Of a stretch of DNA of 64,000 nt, positions 52,038-63,341 are shown in pieces. Source of the stretch: Azolla caroliniana (lineage: Eukaryota; Polypodiophyta); the NCBI GenBank assembly GCA_043228905.1, contig JBHGNT010000010.1, positions 10,726,001-10,790,000 of the forward strand, written 5' to 3'. The stretch's first letter is position 1. Each line of letters begins with the position of its first letter. The translations under genes and the position numbers were made by a program. Below the pieces are notes generated by a model. That model did not search any database. It saw only the letters and a program-made list of their open reading frames with translations, and was not told the origin of the DNA.

Positions 52038-55000
52038 ATGAACACACAGATGGGAAGCGCTCTTCCTACCGAAAAGCTTGACAGAAACAACTTTGCATCT
52101 TGGGAGTACAAGGTGCACCAATACCTCATCGACCAAGGCTATTGGAGTTATGTTGAAGGGGCGAATGAGAATCAACCCAACCCAACACATGCCGACTACA
52201 CAGCTTGGGAGCAAGCGGTGAGTCGTGTGTTGTATTTCCTTGCATCATGCGTCCATGATCACATGCTTGGTTACATCCGAGAGGTCAAAACGCCGAAGGA
52301 GGCGTGGGGGAACCTCAAGAAGATTTTTGCAACCAACACGACCACAAGAAAGCTTCAACTCCGTCAAGAGTTGAACGGCATACAACATAGGGACATGTCA
52401 ATTGGCAGCTACACCTTGAAGATAAAGGAGTTGTGAGATGCCCTCGGGTCGATCAATGTTAGCATTGGCAACGATGAAATTGTGCAGATTTGCCTCAGAG
52501 GCTTAGCACCTCGGTTCAGGGCCATTCGGTCGGCTATCTTCGTGAGGAAGAAACCTCCCTCCTTCTTTGATCTCCAGTCGATGTTGTTGGTCGAGGAGAA
52601 TTATGTTCGAACAAGAAGCAATGCCCAAGAAGGTCAAATGCTCTATTCGAACTTCGATAGAGGAAGAGGACAAGGTCGGGGAAGAAGAGGCCGATTTGGT
52701 GAAGGCTGACACAACCAAGAGAAACCCCGACAACACAACTTCTATTACTGACAATATGTCTTCAACGCGCAAGGTGGAGCGTTCAGAAGAAGGGGGAACA
52801 ATCAGGCTGGACCCAACCCACAAAACTATCTCTCTCAATGAGGATATTGTGGCAAATTCGGCCATTGTGAAGCAGAGTGTCAGAAAAAGAAGAGTGAGTC
52901 GGACTCCACAAGCTGACAACTCACAAACTACACCTCAAACTCCGACTAAGATAATCGTGGCAGAATGTTTGTGATGAGGCACAGAGCGCACTCGATTACA
53001 GCCTCAAACCCGACCAACACCTCCAAACCAGAAGTTGTATGGTTTGTCGACTCAAGCGCATTGAACCACAGGACATGCCATGAGGATTGGTTCAAGGAAC
53101 TACGAAAGCTCGAACGAGTCAGCTATGTGGAAACTAGGATGACACAATTCACCCCATTCAAAATATCGGCAATGTCCCATTTGGGGAAGAAGGCAACCAA
53201 ACATACATCAAGAACGTTTTGTATGTTCCTACAATAGAAAAGAACCTAGTCTCAGTTGCCCAAATAGTCGAACAATGCATGCAAGTCCACTTCAACGATG
53301 GAGGATCCATCGAAAAAGAAGGCCGACTCATCGCTAGGGGTCGGAGAGAAGGTTAGATGTTCATCCTTGACTCTCACGAGATGAATTTAGCAATGTATGC
53401 CAAGGGCCTGAGAGTCGATGCCGACATAGAGTTGTGGCAGAAGAGGATAGGTCACATCAATTTCCAAAAGCTCAAGGGAATTTAGTCGAAAGGAGTTGTC
53501 ACCAGACTCCCGACCTTCACCAAAAAGGAAATTGCAGGCGTGTGTGAAGCTTATCAATTTGGCAAACAACACTGGAAATTGTTCCCAAAGGAGAGGAACA
53601 CAAGAAAAGGGATCTTGGATGTAATACATTCAGATGTATGGGGACCAACCCAGATGGCAACATTCGGTGGTTGCCGGTGCTACGTAATGTTCATCGACTT
53701 CTCCAGACATACCTGGATCTACCCCATGCGGTAGAAGAGCGAAGTGTTCATAAATTTCCAAAGGTTCAAACACGAAGTCGAAAAGGCAACCAGTCGGCAT
53801 GTCCAATGCCTCGATCGGACGGCGGCAAGGAGTACTTCTCTGACGCCTTTACAACATATCTTCGACAAGAAGGAATACAACAGGAGTCTACCTACAGGCA
53901 CACACCTCAGCAAAACGAAGTAGCCGAACGCAAGAATCAGCACATACTCGAGGTGGCAAGGGCAATGATGAATGCGAAACATCTGCCAAAGTCAATTTGG
54001 GTTGAAGCGGTGAATACATTGTTTATCTGATGAATCGCTGCACAACATCAGGAGTGCACAAAGTTACCCCCTGCGAAAAGTTCTATGGGAAGAAACCGGA
54101 TCTACCTCATGTTAGGATATTTGGTTCAATTGCATATGTACATATTCTCAACGACTTGCAGCAGAAGCTCTATCTCAAGTCGGAGAAATGTATACTCGTA
54201 GGGTACTCACTCGAGCAAAAAGGGTATAAATGCTTCAACCCTTCCACCAAGAAGTTACGAGTGAGTACAGATGTAGTATTCAACGAGTCAACATCCTGGT
54301 ATACACGTGAATCAGCCCCATCCGACACAATCGAAACCGAGTTCGACACAGATGCAGAGGAGGATGATCGGTTGAGGCTCACATCAGAGGAATGTCCAAT
54401 CTCAACCAGGTTGAGTGGACCGCAAGAGGCTCCAAGTGACCAAAACACGTCGCAACCAAGTCTGAAACAAGAGAAAGGAAAGGTCAAAATGCCTAAGTAC
54501 GAAGAATCAGTTGGAAATGAATAGACTCACTTATCCGACAATGAGTTTGGTAGATTGGATGTCCCCATCATGAGGACACCTAGTGAACCATGTCGATCCA
54601 CCTAAGAAAAGAACATAGTCAGCCGATTCAGCCACAACGATTACATGGCATATAATTATGCATTCATGATGAAGGTGTCCGTAGTCCGAGAACTGGAAAA
54701 CTACTCCGAAGCCGCGAAACACCCGAGCTAGGTTGAAGTGATGGATGAGGAGATGCAAGAACTCTCCAAGAATGAGACATGCGAGCTCGTCCCTTCTTCA
54801 AACCACCAAAAGGCAATTGGATATCGATGGATCTTCAAGATAAATCACAACGCCGACGACATTGTCCATCGGTACAAGGCTCGACTTGTGGCAAAGGGGT
54901 ACGTGCAGACGCACGGTGTCGACTACGAAGAGACCTTTGCCCCAGTGGCAAAGATGACTACAATTCGAACCGTGATCGCGCTTGTAGCAGCAAAAGGGTG

Positions 55001-55640
55001 ACACCTCCACCAAATGGACGTAAAGAATGCCTTTTTACAATGCGAGTTAGACGAAGAGGTGTACATGGTGCAACCTCCCAGATTTGTGTCGACTACACAT
55101 CCGACTGTTGTTTACCGACTCAAAAAGCCTCTCTATGGCCTGAAGCAAGCACTAAGAGCATGACATTCGAAGATAACACAATATCTTCATCAAATCAGCT
55201 TTTAACATGTCCAAGTTTAACAACTATTTGTTCATTTGGAGCGACTCCAGAGGATAGGTATTTATCATCATGTATGTGGATGATTTGGTCATAGGAGGAG
55301 AACGTTTAGTGGATATTGAGCACATCAAGAAGCTCCTCTCTAGCCGATTCGAAATGACCAATATGAAGTAGTTCGGACTCTAGAGGGTATCATGCTTTCT
55401 CAAAAGCCCTATACCCTCAATCTTCTTTACAAGTTTGGGATGACACAGTGTAAGCCCGTCATTACTCCTCTCGATCGAAATCTAAAGCTAGATGCCGACT
55501 CAGACACTAGAGAGTGTGAGCCGATGCATTATCGTCAACTAGTCAAAAGCCTCATCTACTTCACAATTACCCGACCCGACCTGAGTTACCTGGTCAGCCT
55601 CCTTAGCGAGTGTATGCAAACTCTGACCCGACCCGACCTG
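52038..55640 (+). pseudogene. Copia-6 Gag-Pol, decayed and 3'-truncated
   Basis: MNTQMGSALPTEKLDRNNFA opens at 52038. Stops near 52434 and 52709 and frame changes follow. Present in order: a knuckle remnant near 52846 (CGKFGHCEAEC), protease with D-S-S in place of D-S-G (FVDSSALNH), pre-integrase LWQKRIGHINFQ, integrase HSDVWGPTQ and TPQQNEVAERKN, RT YRWIFKINHNADDIVHRYKA and [17 protein letters not shown], and an RNase H start (RPDLSY). It breaks off at about 55640 where a minus-strand relic begins. An AAG-rich run precedes the ATG (52010-52030). Confidence 0.8.
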
Positions 55641-55644
55641 AGTT

Positions 55645-57178
55645 ATCCGTCTTTGCTTGGAGTTTTGGGATGTAGCCTACCGCCATCGGCCAATCAAGTC
55701 TGGCTTGAGACTTGTGACCGAGTCGTCCATGCCATAAGTTTGGGTTGGTCTTTTCGGCTAAGTTTACGACCCCTTCTGGATTGATCGCCATTAATGGGTA
55801 CAGGTTGTTGTGCTTGTGCCCGCCTCCTATCTTCAAGTTTCCTCGGCTGATCATCGATACCAACTCACTTAGAGTCATTTTGTACCCGTCTTCGGCTAGC
55901 ATGCCGATGGAGACGAGACTCCTTTTCAGATTAAGTACATGCCGAAATCGGTGTAGGGTTATTGTGTTGCCATTTAGCAATCGTATGGGAACCTCTCCGG
56001 TCCCTGCAATTATGCACTCATGCCTGTTGCCTAGATGAACTGTGCCACTGGTGTCGGCTGAATAGTCCGCAAACCATTCAATGTTGGGGGTCACATGGAA
56101 TGTGCCACTAGAATCTAGTAGCCAGGTGTGTGCATCATGTGCACTATAGAGGACTTCTCCGATCACTAAATCCTCTAAGGAGAGAACTTCTCCTGATCGG
56201 GATTCGGCAACGTTGATTTGGTTGTCGACTGGAGAGTGGTCCGAGTCGGGTTGTCCTCAATTCCGCTCGGATCGCCGACCACTCTCTTTCCTCTTGATTG
56301 AACAGCTATCAGAAACATTGTGGCGAGCTTTTCTGTAGTGTGTGTAGAATTCGCTTGATCCGCCTGTTCTCGACTTCGACCGTTGTTGGTCTCCCCTTAT
56401 TTTTTATCGATTGGTATTCCGACTGGTTCTGTCGGCTTGTTCTCTCGTATGACTCTGGCGGTCCAACGACTCGGTCGAGTGATGGGCTTCTGCCGATTCA
56501 TCGATGGTAAGTCCCATCGATTTTCATCAAATGTCCTCGGTGAGGACTTGGCTAATCGTCTCATCCAGATTTAGGATCAGTCGGCTGTTGGCGTATGTCG
56601 TACAAAATACCTCCCAACTCGCCAGCAAGCTCGATAGGAGGGCAAGGGCTTTCACTTCTTCTTCGAAGTTAATCCCTTGTGAGGACAGTTCTAACAACAC
56701 CCGGTTGAAGGTGTTGATGTGGGAGGTAGCTGGATCAGTCTCTCTTATCTTCATGTTGAACAATTGTTTGATCAAAATCAATTTTGAAGATGAGGACTTT
56801 TTCTCGTAAATGACTTGTAGTTTCTCCCATAGTGAGAACGTTGTCGTCTCTTTTGCCATGCTGAAGTAGACATTTTCGGTTAGGTGCATTCGAATGGTGG
56901 AGCGTGCAATTTCGTCCATTGATCTCCACTCATCGGTTGACATTGAAGCAGGCTTTTCGGAGTTTTGAATGACCTTGACTTGTCTTCGAATAATCAGTAC
57001 GTCCTACATCATCTCCTTCAATAGGGCAAAGTTTTTGCCGTCGAATTTTCAGATCTCAACTCCTGTATTAGATGTTCATGCCGTGATTCTTTCGGAAGTG
57101 AGATTTACTAACCTAGACTTTTCTATCAGCCCTTTCTGTTGTCTGTTGCCGCCAAGCAGCAAATCGCTCTGATACCAG
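55645..57178 (-). pseudogene. Copia-5-family gag-protease relic, minus strand
   Basis: From right to left on the minus strand: primer site TGGTATCAGAG (57166-57176), gag with TDEWRSMDEIARSTIRMHL and SLWEKLQVIYEKKSSSSKLI, a damaged knuckle region, protease WLLDSSGTFHVTPNIEWF, LGNRHECIIAGTGEVPI, and pre-integrase LWHGRLGHKSQARLDWPMAV up to GYIPKLQAKTD. Integrase and beyond are missing at the junction with copia-6. Confidence 0.8.
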
Positions 57179-57381
57179 TTGAAGCATAAGTGTATGCGGA
57201 AACGTATGAGGATTTGTCTCAGTTCACACTCAGAAAACAACACAGAAAGAGAAGCAATGATATACACAGATTGAAGCTTTAATGGAAGCTCTATTACGTT
57301 CTCTGTCTCACTCTCTCAGAGACTCAATATCCAGTATATGGTCAAGATGATTATTCTTTACAACGTTAGGTTATTGCTTAT
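57179..57381 (-). repeat. 5' LTR (partial) of the minus-strand relic
   Basis: It matches 1-290 over the primer-proximal half (GTATGCGGAA, GCTTTAATGGAAGCT, GAGACTCAA, ACAACGTTAGGTTATTG). The distal half is missing where copia-7 starts, which points to insertion of copia-7 into this LTR. Confidence 0.7.
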
Positions 57382-57559
57382 TGTTGAGAGTCGAACTCAA
57401 CTTCCCATAGTAATAGGTTTCACACTAGCTCATGGTTATACCATGCTAGTTTTGTAAATAGTAGAAAGGGCACCTGCCCTAGTTTAGTTTGTATTTAAAC
57501 CAACCCCTTGTAACTTAGTTATTGTTGGAAATATTTTGGTTAATGTAGCATACAGTCGT

Positions 57560-57594
<35 letters not shown>

Positions 57595-57662
57595 TTTTGC
57601 CTTACGTACACACACAGTCCTTCCGTTGCATCTCAGCCACTCTTGCACCTCATTCCTTTACA
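57382..57662 (+). repeat. Copia-7 5' LTR
   Basis: 281 bp containing a CT run (57563-57592). Confidence 0.82.
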
Positions 57663-57767
57663 TGGTATCAGAGTGTTTGGTTGCTTAATTGAATCTATTC
57701 AACTGTGTTGTGGTACACGCCGACGATCAACAGAACCGTCTTATCAACAGAGAAGAAATCGACATAA

Positions 57768-60700
57768 TGAACACTCAGATGGGAAGCGCTCTTCCTACCG
57801 AGAAGCTTGACAGAACGAATTTTGCATCTTGGGAATACAAGATGCATCAATAGCTTGTTGGACAAGGTTATTGGAGCTACATTGAAGGAGCTCACGAAAC
57901 TCAACCCAACCCAACACATGTCGACTATCCCGCTTGAGAGTAGGCTGCAAGCCGTGTGTTGTATTGCCTTGCATCATGCGTTCATGATCATATGCTTGGC
58001 TATATTCAAGATTCAAAAACACCAAAAGAAGCTTGGGGAAATCTCAAGAAGATTTTTGCGGCCAACATGGCTGCATGAAAGCTCCAACTTCGACAGGAGC
58101 TAAACAACATGCAACAGAGGGACATGTCGATCACCGGCTACACCTTAAAGATCAACGAGTTGTGTGATGCCCTCCGTTCGATTAATGTCGTAATTGACGA
58201 TGACGAGATGGTGCAAATATGCCTCGGCGGCTTAGCAACCCGATTTGGCTAGATTAGATCGGCCATCCTTGCAAGGGAGAACCCTCCTTCATTTTTCGAT
58301 CTCCAATCAATATTGTTGGTTGAGGAAAATCACGCTCAACAAAGGAGCAACGCACCAGAGGGTCATACACTCTACTCCCAGTCCGATGATAGAAGAAATT
58401 TTGGTCGTGGAAATAGAGGTCGATCCGAACAAGGCCATAATGGTCGGCAAACTCAAGAGCATAACTCCCACCAATGGCAAGCGGACAAGAACGGTCCCAA
58501 AGAGTTCGACAGAAGAGGGAGTCATCACACCAGTCCGAGAAATCGTAACAACCCGATCGAATGCGGGTGTTATGGAAGACACAGTCACTATGAAGAGGAG
58601 TGCCGGAAAAAGGTATGAGACTCGGCTTCAACTAGCCGACAGCTCACGAACTACGCATCGAATTCCGACTACGAAGATCGTAGCGGAATGTTTAAAAATT
58701 AGGCCACAAATCCGACTACGTCGATTGTGGCGGAATGTTCATAGTGAGGCACGAAGCACACTCGATGTCAGCACGGGCCTCAACTAGTGCCTTTGCCTCA
58801 AATAATGTATGTTTTTTTGACTCGGGAGCATCTAACCACATGACGTCTCATGAAGATTGGTTTCGGGAATTACGAAAACCCGAACGACACGGATATGTCC
58901 AGACAAGCGATGACACGACTCATCCAATACAACATATCGGGAACGTCCCATTCGGAAACAACGACAAATAAACCTATCTCAAGAACGTACTACATGTCCC
59001 TACCATCACGAAAAACCTGGTCTCGGTCGGCCAGATTGTCGAACAAGGAATGCAGGTACAATTCAACAATGACGGGTGCTTCATCGAAAGAGGCGGACAA
59101 GTCGTAGCCCACAGTCGACGAGAAGGTCGAACGAGGTAACGTTAGCCATGTTTGCAAAGGGCCTTAAAGTCGAAATTGACATAAATCTGTGGCACAAGAG
59201 AATTAGCCACATCAATCTCCAAAAACTCCTGAACATGCAATCGAAAGGAGTCATAATCAGACTCCCGAATTTTACCGCGAAGGAGATTACGAGCATATGC
59301 GAAGTGTGCCAGTTCAGAAAGCAACGCCGACATCCATTCCCGAAAGAGCGGAATGTGAGCAAAGGGATCCTGGATTTCATACATTCGGATGTATGGCGAC
59401 CAGCCCAGACAAGCACACTCGGCGGATGCCAATATTACGTCATGTTCATCGACGACTTCTCCAGGCACACCTAGATCTACCCGATGAGACAAAAGAGCGA
59501 AGTGTTCAGACACTTCCAAAGGTTCAAGGCCGAAGTCCAAAAAACTACGGGTCAGCGCATACGCTGCCTTAGATCGGATGGAGGCAAAGAATACTTTTCG
59601 AATGAGTTTACGGCGTATCTCTTAAAGGAAGGAATCCGACGAGAATTCTCATGTCGTCACACACCTCAGCAGAATGGCGTAGCTAAGCGTAAAAACCGGC
59701 ACATACTAGAAGTCGCTCAGGCTATGATGAATGAGAAGAAACTACCGAAATGGTACTGGGTAGAAGCGGCGAACACGGTTGTATACCTCATGAATAGGTG
59801 CACAACCTCGGGAGTACACGACGTAACTCCTCATGAGAAGTTCTTTGGAAAGAAGCCGGACTTATCACATGTCCGCATTTTTAGCGCAATCACTTACGTG
59901 CATATTCCCGACAATACGCGACAAAAGCTCGACCTGAAGTCAGAGAAATGTATCCTCGTAGGATACTCACTCGAACAAAAGGGGTACAAATGCTACAACC
60001 CATTTACCCGAAAAGCTCGCGTAAGTCGAGAAGTCATTTTCGACGAGTCTACATCCTGGTACGCACCAAAAATAACTACGACTCTGACTCCGCTCGACCT
60101 GGAATCTGCCGAAATGGAGATAGAAGACGAAGATCGGCTCACGCGCATGTACGAAGAAAGCCCGATTAAGACACGACTTAGTGGACCACGGGAGCCCCGA
60201 GTGACCAAAGCACATTTCGACCGAGTCCGAAACTCGACAAAGGGAAGGCCAAGATGTCTGAATAGGAAGATCCAATCAACAACACGTCAACTCACTCCCT
60301 TGACAGTGAGTTCGAAGGCCTGGACATCCCAATCATCCGGATAGATGGAGCGAAGAAAACCTTAGGATCCACAAACGAGAAGCTCCGCCGATCCACCCGT
60401 GAAAAGAACCCCGTAAACCGATTCGGCTACAACGATTATATGGCGTACCATTACGCCTTCATGATGAAGGTAGCGTCAGTACGGGAGCCGGAGATGCTTT
60501 CCGAAGCCGTAAAGGATCCAAGATGGGTCGATATGATGAATGAAGAAATGCAACCCCTATGCAAAAACGAGACATGGGATCTCATTCCTCACACCCCAAA
60601 CAAGAAAGCAATTGGCTACAGGTGGATTTACAAAGTGAAACACAATGTTGATGGCTCCGTAAATCGCTTTAAAGCACGGCTCGTTGCAAAAAGATACTCA

Positions 60701-61985
60701 CAAACACACGGGGTAGACTACGAAGAGACCTTTGCCCCGGTGGTAAAGATGACCATTGTGCGAACCGTAATTGCAATCGCTGCAGCAAAAGGGTGGCACC
60801 TCCACTAGATAGACATCAAGAATGCCTTTCTTCAAGGCGAATTGGAAGAGGAGGTGTACATGATCCAACCACCTGTTTTTGAATCGCACAATCATCTGAA
60901 CGTCGTGTGCTTCCTCAAGAAGCCTCTCTACGGCCTCAAACAAGCACCACGTGCATGACACTCGAAGATCACGCAGTATCTTTATCAAATCAGATTTCAA
61001 ATGTCAAAATTCGATACTTCTCTGTACATCCGAAACGAGTCGGATAGCCTGTTTGTCATCATCCTTTGCATGGATGATTTGGTCATCGAAGGAAAGGATC
61101 TCGCCGATATTAACAAGGTCAAATCACTTCTTTCTGGCAGATTCAAAATGAAAGACTTGCACGAGCTCCATTACTTCCTTGGCATTGAAGTAATTTGGCC
61201 GCCAGTTGGAATAATGATTTCTCAACGGCACTACATTCTCAACCTTCTGTTCAAGTTCGGAATGGCCGAGTGCAAACCTGTGTCTACCCTTCTCAATCAT
61301 AATCTCAAGATTGATGCTGATTCCGGCACAACCGAGTGTGAGTCAACTCAGTATCGTCAACTAATGGGAAGCTTAATCTATCTCACCATTACGTGACCCA
61401 ACCTCAGTTATTCGATCGGCCTACTTAGTCAATTTATGCAGAATCCGCAAAACTTTCATCTCGATTGCGCAAAGAGGATACTTCGGTATGTTAGCACGAC
61501 AAGGGATTACGGCATTATGTATTAGTCAAATACGACCATTCGACTCGAAGCATACACATACGCGGACTGGGCAGGATACAAAGGGGATAGACGATCCACA
61601 TCCAGATTCTTCTTCTCCCTTGGTAGCGGAGCAATCTCCTAGAGCAGTAAGAAACAACCGATAGTCACACTATCGAGCACGGAAGCCGAATACAGGGGTG
61701 CGGCAATCGCCGCATGTGAAGCCGTATGGCTCAAGTGTATTCTACAGGATCTGGGCGTACCCTTCAAAGATCCAATTCACCTATATTGCGACAACCTGAG
61801 CAACATCTACTTCGCGCGAAACCCCGTATTTTATGCGCGTACTAAGCATATCTAAGTGCACTACCACTTCATTCGTGAGCGCGTATAGGTCGGAGAAATC
61901 AACAAGCATATCAGTACGCACCTCCAAGTTGATGATATTTTTACGAAGACCTTAGGAGTCAACAAGCTCGGGCAATTCACATCAG
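57768..61985 (+). pseudogene. Copia-7 Gag-Pol, decayed
   Basis: ATG 57768 opens MNTQMGSALPTEKLDRTNFA. At least a dozen stops or shifts follow. The knuckle reads CGCYGRHSHYEEEC, with altered spacing. Protease is FFDSGASNHMTSH. Pre-integrase is LWHKRISHINLQ. Integrase shows CLRSDGGKEYF and TPQQNGVAKRKN with a long open stretch 59484-60344. RT has YRWIYKVKHNVDGSVNRFKA and CMDDLVIEG in place of YVDDL. RNase H ends DIFTKTLGVNKLGQF. The polypurine tract CTTGAGGGGGAGTA lies near 62020. Confidence 0.82.
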
Positions 61986-62215
61986 ATCTTGGTCTCACAA
62001 CATCCACATTGCCGAACTTGAGGGGGAGTACTATGAGCAACACACGCACTATACGCAATTGATCGAGTATGCAATGATACGTGAGTATGCAACACGTAGT
62101 TAATCAAACCGAGCACGAAGCCGAAAGGCCGAACAATCCAATTCAAGGATTACGAACATCGGAAGCCGGATTCCGAAGACCGAACCGACAGATGGAAGTT
62201 GTGTTCAAAGGGGCG

Positions 62216-62413
62216 TGTTGAGAGTCGAACTCAACTTCCCATAGTAATAGGTTTCACACTAGCTCATGGTTATACCATGCCAGTTTTGTAAATAGTAGAA
62301 AGGGCACCTGCCCTAGTTTAGTTAGTATTTAAACCAACCCCTTGTAACTTAGTTACTGTTGGAGGTATTTTGGTTAATGTAACATACAATCGTTTCTCTC
62401 TCTCTCTCTCTAG
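62216..62413 (+). repeat. Copia-7 3' LTR, truncated
   Basis: It matches the 5' LTR from TGTTGAGAGTCG to the CT run with few differences, then changes to unrelated GTC-rich sequence. Confidence 0.75.
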
Positions 62414-62626
62414 TAACGTCTCTTTCTACCGTTGTCGTCGTCGTCTGTTGTCGTCACCTGTTGCCATTGTTGCCGTCACCGTTGTCGTAGTTCTTGGTCG
62501 TCGCTGCTGCCGCCGCCGTTGTCGTGTGTAGTCGTTGGCACTGTCATCGTTGTCCATCCCCACTATCACCTACGCTTCTGACGACGTAATCGGCTGAAGC
62601 ATACATGTCCTTCTAGACTCGAACCT
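62414..62626. repeat. GTC/GCC trinucleotide-rich spacer
   Basis: Imperfect GTCGTC, GTTGCC and GCCGCC units fill about 62435-62580. All three plus frames are low-complexity. I see no gene. Confidence 0.6.
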
Positions 62627-63310
62627 GTTGGGATTTCGGTCCCTCCGGATGGGATGTCCGGAGATGAATGACGGCAAGCCCGGTTGCGGTTACGGAACCG
62701 GATGATGAAGAGTACCCGGCATGAAGCCGGATGAAGAGTACCCGGCTACGGATCCGGATGATGAAGACCCCGGCTACGGAGCCGAATGCTGAAGACCCCG
62801 GCTACGGAGCCGGATGACGAATGTACCCGGAGAGAGATCCGGATGCGGGGACATATTTGTGAATATGTTTTCCAAGAGCCCTTTGAGGCTATATTTGTAA
62901 ATAGTCCGAAAGTCATATGTGTATAAATATGACTTAGGGCAAACTGTTTAGTGCTGCTGGCTGTATGTTGTTGTCTATTGTGTATTGCCACTCTTATGTG
63001 TGCAAGAGTGAAGAGAGCAGTCGAGAGAGAGAGAGTGAGAGAGAGACGAAGAGGTCGTTGCCTCTGTGTATTACCGCCGCCTGTGGCGAAGACAGTGAGC
63101 TCAAGGTTGTTGCCTTGTAGCTTCACCATTGTACATCTCTGTTTATAGTGATAGTTGGAGTCTGAGGACTCCCGTGGTTTTTCCCATTTAGGGTTTTCCA
63201 CGTAAAACATCCTGTGTACTCTTCTCTCTATTGTCCTCGTGCATTTTGTATTTCCTGTTTTCTGTGAGTTGATCCTATTCCTCGGTTGTGGCCGAGCACT
63301 GTGAACGACA
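62627..63310 (+). repeat. Copia-8 5' LTR
   Basis: 684 bp, starting TGTTGGGATTTCGGTCCCTC and ending GTGAACGACA. It belongs to the copia-3 LTR family but is 80 bp longer because about four CCGG-bounded units (CCCGGCTACGGAGCCGGATG type, 62700-62825) replace about two. It also carries GTATAAATATGAC and GTGGTTTTTCCC...GGGTTTTCCAC. Confidence 0.88.
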
Positions 63311-63313
63311 AAG

Positions 63314-63325
63314 TGGTATCAGAGC
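63314..63325 (+). other. Copia-8 tRNA primer-binding site
   Basis: TGGTATCAGAGC three bases after the LTR. Confidence 0.88.
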
Positions 63326-63341
63326 GACGGTAACACAGAAA

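Larger units (their letters stand above)
57382..62413 (+). mobile_element. Copia-7: copia with intact 5' LTR and truncated 3' LTR
   Basis: 5' LTR 57382-57662 (TGTTGAGAGTCGAACTC...CCTTTACA) with primer site TGGTATCAGAGT. The 3' LTR starts at 62216 after GGGGCG and matches up to its CT run near 62413, after which the 5' LTR end is not found. Flanking target repeat is therefore not available. Confidence 0.82.

Noticed and set aside
62414-62626. A GTC-rich coding exon between copia-7 and copia-8
   Set aside because: All frames are low-complexity and broken, with no splice sites supporting an exon. It is better described as imperfect trinucleotide repeat.
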